Source of the DNA: Stephanodiscus triporus
Taxonomy: Eukaryota; Bacillariophyta; Thalassiosirophyceae; Thalassiosirales; Thalassiosiraceae
Length of the DNA: 25,773 nucleotides
Assembly (NCBI GenBank): GCA_036939755.1
Contig: JALLAZ010000094.1
Location: forward strand, 1-25,773
Direction of reading: 5' to 3'
Shown: piece after piece, positions 8,800 through 18,000 of the stretch
Position numbering within the stretch: position 1 is the first letter of the stretch
How the letters are laid out: every line of letters starts with the position of its first letter
Program-made: the position numbers and the translations under genes
The notes under the pieces: generated by a model
Database searches by the model: none
The model's input: only the letters and a program-made list of their open reading frames with translations
Told to the model about the DNA's origin: nothing

Positions 8800-9941
8800 T
8801 TACTTGTTACCGCACTTCAAGAATTTCCGAATCTCATCTTCGCAAACATCCGGCTTTTGACAGTATAACCAATGCCCTGCGCCCTCTACCCCAACAACGC
8901 GGCAATCACTCGTTCCGTCATTTTCCTCCTGCTGCAATAATGCCAAACATTGGCGATCGTGAAACATCTTTTCATTCCATAATATCAGAGATCGCACGTA
9001 CTACAATCATGACAAATTCGACACAATGATAAGCTTACCACGTTCTTCTCTGCACCATATAAATACAGTACTGGGGTCTTCACCAAGTCCAATGGCAAGG
9101 ACCCAAAGGATAGCGCTTTTTTGTTTGAGAGAATTGCTTCGAAAAGGTAGTAGTATGGGTAGCACATGTAGATTAGGTGATATCGATTCATATTCCTTTC
9201 TTTCATCATGTCATTATCGATGCTTCCAGTGGGCTGTAGTCTTAAAATTTTGAGGAGGACGAAGAGAAACACAAAAGTCAATAATCCAACAGTTTCTGAA
9301 ATGTACTTCATCATGGCAAAACTACATGCCGCTGAACCGCGATATGCCAAATAGACAATTTGTTCATGGATGGTATGACGAGACAGGTGCCTGAATCGAG
9401 AAATGGATTGGTGTGCTGGCAGTAGAACATCTAGTAACACAACTCGATCCGGCACGCGTTGCGAGAACTCGCTTCCCTCAACAATTGATCTATTGACGAA
9501 CATCATCCCGGGCAAGACTCCCCAATCATGGAAAATTACAGTGAACTGAGGTTCATTGTCCTTGTCTTTCTTGGTGAAGATGCCTTCCTCTCCACATGTT
9601 TTCTTGTTGTACTCGAGAAACAATTGCTTCGCTGCCTCCCTAATGCAGCCTGTGACCTCGGAGAAGCTGAACCCCTCTCGTCTGAAAGCTCGAAAGTTCA
9701 ATCGATGGTACGATTCGTCGTCAAATCCAGGGAAGCAAGTGACTCCGACGAAGCACCCATCATTGTCGGCGTCACCTCTTGATGCGGCAAGGCGCTTCGC
9801 CATGGGAAGGAAGGGTTCCACGCCATCGGGGAATCCGCCGCAGTACAAGACTACATGCTTGGCAGTCCGTTCGCCGTGTATTTGAAGTAGGCCGCCACCT
9901 TCATTGCCAGGAATTGGATAGCGGATGGTGATAGGCGTCAT
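8800..9941 (-). CDS. Alpha/beta-hydrolase fold protein (two exons, 367 aa)
   Basis: Exon 1 is 9941-9039 and exon 2 is 9000-8800. Between them is an apparent 38-nt intron (9038-9001), GTAAGC to TTGTAG. Without removing it the protein stops early; with it the usual C-terminal part appears, including the GAGHW motif with the likely catalytic His344. The nucleophile elbow is FHDWG (137-141) with Asp139 in the nucleophile position, as in epoxide hydrolases and dehalogenases, whereas lipases and esterases use Ser. The oxyanion loop region is LYCGGFPDG (32-40). A hydrophobic stretch at 219-234 in the lid region could be a membrane segment. The strand before the acid loop reads PVLYLYGAEKNV (290-301). 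The substrate is not predictable. The gene is divergent from the peptide:N-glycanase gene, with 263 bases between starts, and its 3' end lies 94 bases from the end of the preceding + strand gene. Confidence 0.82.
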
Positions 9942-10204
9942 GAATTAAACGATAATGGAAGCGGAAGAAGATAGACAAAGTTGTACTCTAGATATGATGT
10001 GTCGAACCGTCGGTGGAATGGAGACATAGAAGATGATGGACAGAAAGATTGGGATTTCCTCAGGGCGCCAAGAGGCGCCAAGCTAGGATAAAAAATATAA
10101 TGCACAATACGTCATGCTCTACTCCTATCTATTGTTCAGCAAAACGACCACCAATTCTGCTCTGTGCTAACTCCTCGTAACCATCAACTCGATCGAAGAA
10201 TCAG
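9942..10204. promoter_or_regulatory. Divergent promoter with two tandem GGCGCCAAG sites
   Basis: This is the region between the starts of the hydrolase and the glycanase. GGCGCCAAG occurs at 10064-10072 and again at 10074-10082, ten bases apart, which is one helical turn. Its reverse complement contains TTGGCGCC, which resembles E2F/DP recognition sequence (TTTSGCGC-like). A TATA-like AT-rich run (ATAAAAAATATAAT) follows at 10088-10101, about 105 bases upstream of the glycanase ATG. The E2F reading is inference from consensus only. Confidence 0.4.
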
Positions 10205-13200
10205 ATGTCATCCACCCTCCACTCCCGCATCGAGTCGGCCGTCAATACCGCTAAACGATGGGAGAGCGACAAGTCCCTTTTTGCCGAGGTACGCGCCACG
10301 ATACCCTTCAGGGAACTTGTGCCCGAATTAGTCTGCGAGACGGAAGCCCGGTGGAAATCGTATTTGGACGCTTATAACGCGTGCGGCGGTTCCAAAGAAG
10401 CGAATGAGGAGAAAGAGGAGGACGTCGAGGGCAAGATAAGCGATAAGGATGCGATTAATTACAAGACATCGTGCTTCCGGGACGACGACGCCGAATGGGA
10501 AGGCGACGATCTGCTCCTGAAGCGTCTTACCCTCTATTTCAAGCAGGAGGTGATGGCGTGGTGCAATCAGCCGTGAGTGCGATATTTTTTCGTGCTTCTT
10601 CTCTATCTCGCATGCGGTCCCCTTTGTTCGGTTTAATCATATCTTCAAATTATATTTTTTTATAGTCCATGCTCAAATCCAGATTGCAAGGGAAATGAAG
10701 ATGGAAAACAGATGGAAAGCATGGGCACCAGGGGTCCAGAGACCGAGGAAGAGAGGACTGGCGATGCTAGTCGAGTTGAGGGTAAGATACTATCATCTGC
10801 GTCAGTCATCAATTCCTCCCGCATTTCTGAACTTGATATCGTTAATACATCGGGCTTCGATACCTACGCAATACAGTATACAAATGTAAATTTTGCTGCA
10901 CAACAACGACATTCCCCCGCTTCAACTCGCCTCGTGCTCTATTCAAAAGTCGTCGTGGTCGATGTGGCGAGTTTGCCAACCTCTTCGGTGTGTTCTGCCG
11001 CGCTCTCGGCTTCGACGCACGTTACGTGTTGGACTTCACAGACCATGTCTGGACGGAGGTATGGTCGGTCCGACAGCAGCGTTGGTTGCACGCCGATTCT
11101 TGCGAGGGGATAATCGACAGGCCTAATATGTACGAGCAGGGATGGGGGAAGAAGTTGAATTATTGTATTGGCGCAACCTACGATTCTGTTGCCGACGTGA
11201 CCAAGCGCTATACGAGAAAATTCTACACCGATGACTTCCAAGCGCGCAGGAGGGAGTATTCACCGGATGAGAAAGCAAGCGATATGGCATTCTTGCAATT
11301 GGGCGGCGCTCTCAGACAGATGAACAATATTGGGAAGGGAAGAATGGAAGAGTTGGAGAAGCGAGGCAAGGCTGAGGAAAAGTTCTTCGGAATGGTTCAA
11401 TCCTCTGGTGTGTGGGACGTAGACTACAGAGAGGGAAGGAGTGAGTGAACGTTTTTTGTGTTTGCAATCTTGGTCTTTCTATCACATGTCTGACCGATGC
11501 CATCCCTGCTTTATTTTCGCAGTCAGTGGATCTTTTGCTTGGAAAGCAGCTAGGCATGAACTGGGTGACAACGAAACGACGACTGCGGGAGGAGGAGAGG
11601 ATGATAGTGCGAGAGGAATCACACAATCTTTCTTCATTGATAGCTTCTACCCGTCGTCTAATCAATGTGGTCTAGAAATTGTTGTGCGACCACCGAGAAA
11701 ATCTAGTGTGCCATCAGCAGCGCCTAAATCACATCCTGAATGTATTAATGTGAGCGGAGTCCCGTGCGCTGCCACGTTGACACATGGCATTTCAATGGTG
11801 GTTGTCGATGAAGAATCTGGCTGCATTCTACAGTCAAAAGCATTCTCTTGTTGGTCGTCTACTGGAGTTTTCTTGGATGAAGTACCTGACGGTCGAATTG
11901 TGGCGCTTTGCTTTATTAGAGGGGAACAACAGGAGATGGGTACAAATAATGGCAATGGTGGCGATGATTCAACCACAAACATCTTTAGACGACTTGGCGG
12001 GTTTGACTTAGATTTACCAACCAACTCAAATGAACGCTTCTTTTTATTTGCAGGACAACTTAACTTCCATCCAAACTGGGCGATAGGTATTTGCACATCT
12101 GACAGTGATCAGTTAATCAAAGTTTCACTTCAAATCAAAACATCCCTGCAACTGAAGAGCAGACTTCGATCAGAGATGAACGTTGTCCCAGCTGTAGTTT
12201 CAACCCGCCTCCCTGACGCGGTCATGCCACTAAAGACTCAACTTGCAGCTTCCGACTATCAAAAGCGTGTTGCGTTCAATGCATATGTGGAAAATGATGC
12301 TCACCAATCATCAATCATCGGTTACACCACTCGACGTGACGCGCCAATTTATTTGATCGACAGTAAATCTTTTCCGTTCCGAAGGGCGGGCTTACAACCT
12401 CACAATGCTGGTGCGAAGATTGATGCATTGTGGGTTACGTACCATCTCCTCCCGGATCCCTTAGTACCTGATGATGATGAAGTCACTGATGAATCCAAAA
12501 CAGCCCCAAGCACTGGCGATGCTACTCCTAGATTCGATATTCCAATTGCAAATGACTACTTCACTGGGCTTCTGGGGAATCAACTCCTCGCTAAAAATTC
12601 AACAATGACCCCCTCTCTCGTGGACACAGCTGCCGCCCTTTCGAACTCGCGCATTGTTGCCCTTTATTTTAGTGCTCAATGGTGTGGCCCTTGTCGGGGG
12701 TTTACCCCCCTTCTCATTGAGTTCTACACGTACCTTCAAGAAATTGCTCCAACTCACGGCCTTAAAATTGTGTTTGTCAGCTCAGATCAAGATGAAAACC
12801 AGTTTCAGGCCTATTATGGCAAAATGCCTTTCCTTTCTCTCCCCTTCTCGAATAGAGCCCTGGCGCAGCATGCCAAGTCGGTCTTTGGAGTGAGGGGCAT
12901 TCCTAGTTTGGTGGTTATCGATTCGCTTTCAGGAACGATTGTTACGTCGCCGGACGAGAGCAGGAGGGATGTCCACCAGGCATGCCAGCGAGGAGAAGAG
13001 GCAATTGAGAGGTTGTTCCGTGATTGGTTGGGCAAGGTTCCTCTTGAGAGTAAATCAATGCTTGACATCTTGGCGTTATCGTGTGAGGAAGCCCAGATGT
13101 CGTCTGTCACAGGAGATGGAGGAGGTGCAGCGGAAAAAAGTGCCAAATCAGAGGATTATCTCTTCAGGAAGAAAGACCAGTGTGCAAAATCCAAGGTCGT

Positions 13201-13693
13201 GCCATCAACAGAAGATTTTGCCGCTCTTGTGAAGGAAATTTTCTCTCAGCTTGTAGCGACGGGAATGGAACCAAACACGGCCGCTGCGAAAGCGATCAAA
13301 CAAGCAACTTCCAAACATAAAGTTCCGTCGGGTTTTACCAAATTGGAAGTTGGGACGATTAGTGGGACGAGTGAGATAAAAACGGAAAGCGATGCCACCG
13401 AGTTGTATCAGCTCAACGATAAAGACATGAAAAAAGTTTTGACAGTTGCAAGGAAATACGTGACAAATGTGCAAAAAGACCCATCAAATCCACGCTTTCG
13501 AAACGTTCGACTTAGCAACAAGGTGTTCGATCAGATCACGTCAACTCCAGGAGGTGTCGAGCTCTTGACAAATCTTGGCTTTGCAATATACCATTCGGAT
13601 GATGACTTTGTAGCGAGTATTCCTTTGGCTGTTGATCTGTCAGCTATGTCCCATGTGTTCGACAATTTGCTCAAGACAAATAGCGTAGCTTAA
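10205..13693 (+). CDS. PNG1: Peptide:N-glycanase fused to ILEI/FAM3-like, thioredoxin and PUB domains (four exons, 1,072 aa)
   Basis: Exons are 10205-10572, 10666-10781, 10877-11440 and 11523-13693. The introns (93, 95 and 82 nt) have GTGAGT, GTAAGA and GTGAGT donors. The splices rebuild RVEVYKC and GRISGSFAWKAAR, both typical of this family. The transglutaminase-like core has Cys191 (GRCGEFAN), His218 (TDHVW) and Asp235 (HADSCE); their spacing of 27 and 17 residues equals that of human NGLY1. Zinc ligands are probably Cys125, Cys130, Cys165 and Cys168. The enzyme removes N-glycans from misfolded glycoproteins exported to the cytosol. About residues 380-540 resemble an ILEI/FAM3 domain (GISMVVVDEESG, then DGRIVALCF). 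A nucleoredoxin-type thioredoxin domain has Cys737-Gly-Pro-Cys740 and a cis-Pro motif (RGIPS). A PUB domain at about 980-1060 would bind Cdc48/p97. A UBA-like helix pair may precede it. Confidence 0.93.
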
Positions 13694-13884
13694 GTTTGCC
13701 CATTTTCCAAGAAGGTTCGATCCACCACTATGATATTAGTGTAAGTTCTGCCGAATAACTACAGAGACTACAGCGCTAACGAGCCTGTCCCGACATTTTG
13801 CATTCGACGCCACAGTACCGATTCAGGGATATTATCATATGGAGCAAACTACCTATCCACGCCCAGTCAATTGTTCCTATTATT
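13694..13884. other. Short convergent intergenic region
   Basis: The 191 bases between the 3' ends of the glycanase (+) and the short-chain dehydrogenase (-) hold no convincing ORF. They must accommodate both 3' untranslated regions and polyadenylation signals. I see no strong terminator-like hairpin. Confidence 0.45.
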
Positions 13885-14822
13885 TTATGCGCTGCTGAAT
13901 TTCCTCCATCGCGAATCCACCTTGCAATCTCGGAAATCCCACTCTTCCGCGCGGAACTCCTCGTCGCCGACCTCCGAAAGCAGCCAATGAAAGAAGGCGG
14001 CCGCGTCCTCCGGTCGTTCCAATAAAGATTCGGCATGCAGGGCGTCGAACTTGGCCTTCATCGGGAAGCTTTCGGGATCGCCATTGTATCCACGAATTTC
14101 GGCCTGCATCGGCGTATCCACGACGCCGGGCCTGACGGATCCGACCAGTATGTCATGCTGGCGGTATAATTCCTCCGATAGGCAACGGTACATCATGTGC
14201 AATCCCGCCTTCGTCACGCAGTACGGACCCCAGCCAACGTACGGATGATGGGCGGCGCCGGAACTCACGTGCAAAATTCGTGCCCTCCTCGCACCGTGGT
14301 CGTCATCGTCCGACGGACGCCGTCCCATCATGCGAGGCACGAGAGCCTGCGTGAGGAAGAGCGGTGCCTCGAGGTTCGTCGATATCGCATCCCGCCATGC
14401 GGACCTGTCGATCTCGGACAGCGGCGCGATCGGCCCGAGGACGCCAGCGTTGTGAACCAGGAAAATCACGCGAGCGTCCTTCGGCAGGGCCCCTGCCACG
14501 GTCGCGATCCCCTCGGGAGTACTCACGTCCGCGCGCCTGCGTTCCGAGAGTACGTCAACGATCAACGGTTACACGAAAACGAAGGAACATGCAGCAAACA
14601 ATATTTGAAGCTATGCATCAATGATTTTCCGTACACGATGTGGGCGCGACACTCGGCCTCGACGCACGAGCCAATCGCCTCTCGCCGCGCCGCTTCCAGT
14701 TGGGCTACTCGACGACCGACCGCGAGGCAATTAATGCTCGGTTCCCTCTGGACCAGTCGACGGAAAAGCGCCGCGCCTATGCCGCTTGATCCGCCCGTTA
14801 TTACGGCCCATTGATTCGACAT
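13885..14822 (-). CDS. Short-chain dehydrogenase/reductase (two exons, 279 aa)
   Basis: Exon 1 is 14822-14635 and exon 2 is 14536-13885. The 98-nt intron (14634-14537) starts GTACGG, a weaker donor, and ends GCAG. Splicing joins RAHIV to RADVSTPEG, the expected beta-3 to beta-4 region of a Rossmann fold. Motifs in order: cofactor loop TGGSSGIG (9-16), NAG (92-94), Asn117 on the alpha-4 helix, Ser155, catalytic Tyr168-x-x-x-Lys172, and RPG (198-200). This is a complete classical SDR of usual length. An Arg at the end of beta-2 (VGRR) suggests NADP(H) preference. The overall pattern recalls benzil/sepiapterin-reductase-like members, but the substrate is unknown. An in-frame ATG at 14912 would add 30 residues that look like leader sequence. 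I chose 14822 because it puts the Rossmann strand at the N-terminus as usual. Confidence 0.88.
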
Positions 14823-15057
14823 CTGAAGGAGAGTTGCCCTCTCACGCGGTTCCGACTGCGACGCTGTTTGGTGGCTACACCCTCGGCATATTAGTTCTGT
14901 CTGATTCGACATCGCGACGGCCGAGGACGTTTGGGGGGGGCTGTTTCCCCCCCGTTTCTAGGGGGGGTCTCATTAATTATTGTACACCCTCACATCAAAA
15001 GAAAAAGCAACCAACAACACAAAAATAGAATTCGAGAAGAACAAAACAAAAACAAAT
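14823..15057. promoter_or_regulatory. Divergent promoter with alternating homopolymer G and C runs
   Basis: This region separates the starts of the short-chain dehydrogenase and Mot1. It contains G8 (14933-14940), C7 (14947-14953) and G7 (14961-14967), separated by 6 and 7 bases. Either neighbouring pair can form a 7-bp G:C hairpin, and the strands could form other non-B structures. An A-rich leader (about 14996-15057) precedes the Mot1 ATG. No TATA box is evident. Confidence 0.45.
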
Positions 15058-18000
15058 ATGGAAGGAGCGTCGTCACCGCCGGAGCTCGTCGCACCCGCGA
15101 CGGTGGAACATCCCCCCCACGTCCATCGCCTCCTCCGCCTGATCCGGGAGGGCACCCCCTCGCACGCCTCCCGGGCGTCGGCCCTCCTCGGCCGGTACGC
15201 CGCGTCCTGCTCCCGCGGATGCGGCGGCGACGACGACGGTTCGATTACGAGGCCCGATGCCGACGCCGCCGCATCCGCCGCCGATCCCGGAACGATTATT
15301 TGGGATCTCATCGGGAGGCTCGTCGGGGGGGAGGACGGAGGTGGCGATCGCGATGGGAACGACGACGAAGACGACGACGACGACGTTGACGACGACGGAT
15401 CGGGGAGGGGGTGCAAGTTGGGCGGCGGGGATGGCAAGGCGCGGCGCCGCAAGAGGGGCAAGAGACGGGCCAACAATAACAACAACAAAGTTCGATCGAA
15501 GAGCGGCCTATTCGATCCGAATTGGTCGACGCGGGCCAACTCCGCGCTCGCGCTGGAGCACGTGGCGCGGTGCCTGCCGGCGGAGGATAGGCGTCATTTC
15601 TTCGAGGGCGAGGGCGACGACGTCGAGAGGATGGGCGACGACGAGGAGGCATCTCCGTGGCTCGGCGTGGACGTTCTACGTCGTGCCGCCGCGGCCGACG
15701 GCGATGTTCGCGGGGGGCATCCCGCCGGACGGAATCGACTGGACGTCGTCGTGGAACGCGGACGACTCCTCCTGTCGTCGTCGGGAGAGCAGTACGATTG
15801 GGACATCGACGACGAGGCCAGGGAATACATTCGCGAGCGGGAGGCGTTGCGAAGTCTGGACGCGACCGCGATCGTCGGATGCGCATCAAAACAAACATTG
15901 GGCGGCGATGACTTGACGACGGAGATTTCGCAGTCTCAGCAGGAATCATTTTTGACGAGACGCGTCGCTTTGCAGAGGCAAATATTGGCAAGACGTCTCG
16001 GCTTGGGAGGGATACTGAACGCTCCCATTCTGGTTGACGGACACCGCGGTCAAACGCCTGAGGATGTCGTCTCGTCGTCTGGCATTAAAAAAAGACGCCG
16101 TATCATCGACGACATTGTCGATGATGAAGACTTGGCGCCGGTGATTGGCAAAAAAGTGCAGACGTCGAAGATTTTACAGAAGGCGGCTAGCGAAAAGCGT
16201 TCCAAGAAGCGCCAACCGACAAATAAACCCGAACTAAAGCTGGATGGCAACAAGAGGACGGACGGGGGCATAAGCATACGAGCATTGCTCGTCCTAGAAA
16301 GCAAAAAATCGGCGACAAACGAAGGATGCTCCGATCGTCACTCCAAACGCGCTGCTCGACATCGCAATCCGCAAACGCTGTTGGGTTCCGAACTCGCCTA
16401 CAGGACATTTGACCCCGATTGGACGGTCCGTCACGGTGCACTCCTTGGAACGCTGGCGTTGCTCCGCGCGTGGAAGGTCCACGTGCCTTCACAACGTACG
16501 GCGACGAAGGAGAAGAAGTTCGGGAGGTGGCCTCGGGATATTCTTGCGAGGTGCGTCTGCATATTGGCCTTGGATCAGTTTGGTGACTTCTCGGGTGTCT
16601 CTTGTGACGACGGCGGCGCCTATGATGCGGGTGGCATACCCAGCGGCGCCATCGTAGCGCCCGTACGCGAAATGGCCGCCCAAATCGTGGCAATACTTTT
16701 GGAGGCTGCTTGCCCCGAGACAAGCGTCAGCACCCATGCCTTATTAATGCAGTTATACACTCATCAGTGCCGCAATGTGGCGGGGAAAAAGGGAAATAAT
16801 GGATGGGAAATTCGGCATGGGATCTTGTTGGCATGGAAGTATATTTTTGCCATGGCATTGTTTCGTTTGAATAGGGACGGACAATCACGAGCGCCGTCAC
16901 TGACCAACATGGTTATTGATACTCATCGGTTACGTCCGTTATCAGTGAGCACAAAAGTGACGTTGGATGAGTGCGTTTCACCATGCTTTCATTCAATCTT
17001 AAACAGCATTATCTTACAATCCATACGGGGTCTCTTTGATGACAGCGATGACAATCGAGCTGTTGCTGCACAGGTCATAAGACTTTCCCTCCTCCTTAAT
17101 GCAAGTCTGCATACTATTGACATTGCAAAAGAATCGTCCAAGCCCCTGTGGCAGGCAATTACGACGATTAGGGAAGGCGTATCCTCGTGTGCAGCTGACC
17201 TACTGCATTTGCTCGCGGATTTATTATCGCGAGGTTGTGCATCATTCATTCGGTGTTTGCAAGAGGTGCTGGGATCTTTATCACTTGGCTCGATCCTGCA
17301 CAAGCTGATAGACTTTATTGACGACGATTCGATCCATGTCAAAATATCTTGTTATTGTGCCCTTCGTCTGGTAGCTGAACCTATCGCGAAGGCCATCCTT
17401 GAAGGCGCCGATACCATTAAGTCAGGTTGCAATAGTGGTAATTTTCAATCCATGAGCGATTGCGCAGCCACGCTGTCTCGGCTTCTCGTCAGATTATTCG
17501 AAACTTACTCCATGCCTGCATATATTTGTAAAGGCGACCTTGAGGCTTGCAATAGAGATACAACAACCTATGACGAATCGACCAGAGAACTTTCCAACAG
17601 TCGAAATCAAGCGTGGTCTGCAATACTGAGAGCCATTGCTCTGCTAACACAGTCGACTGCGGTAGATGCTCGGTCCGCTGTTGACGACACTTTTATCGAG
17701 TTGACTCTTCGGTACTTTGGCATTTCCAGGTCATTGGTGCCTTCAAAAGACTACATCAATAATCCAATTTCATACATTTTCACAAGGTTGCCCCACTCCG
17801 TTGGCATTGGAGAAAACGCCATAGAAAATGCATTCGTGTCGCTGCTCACTTCGTCCCATGCACTTTCAGAGTTCTTTGTGACAATTTACTCAAAAGAACG
17901 CCCTTATTTTCTTTCAGATACAATATGCTCCACTTTACAATCACCCTGGTTCAGTCAATGTGAAGCTGGCTATTTGCTCCATACTTCCATAGCATCATCG

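Noticed and set aside
14822..14912. Longer start for the short-chain dehydrogenase
   Set aside because: The extra 30 residues do not resemble a targeting peptide, and the fold starts correctly at 14822. I could not exclude it fully.
14973..15991. Minus-strand and + strand alternative frames over the Mot1 N-terminus
   Set aside because: Arg/Pro/Ser-rich shadows in a GC-rich segment. The frame of Mot1 continues into recognisable HEAT and ATPase sequence.
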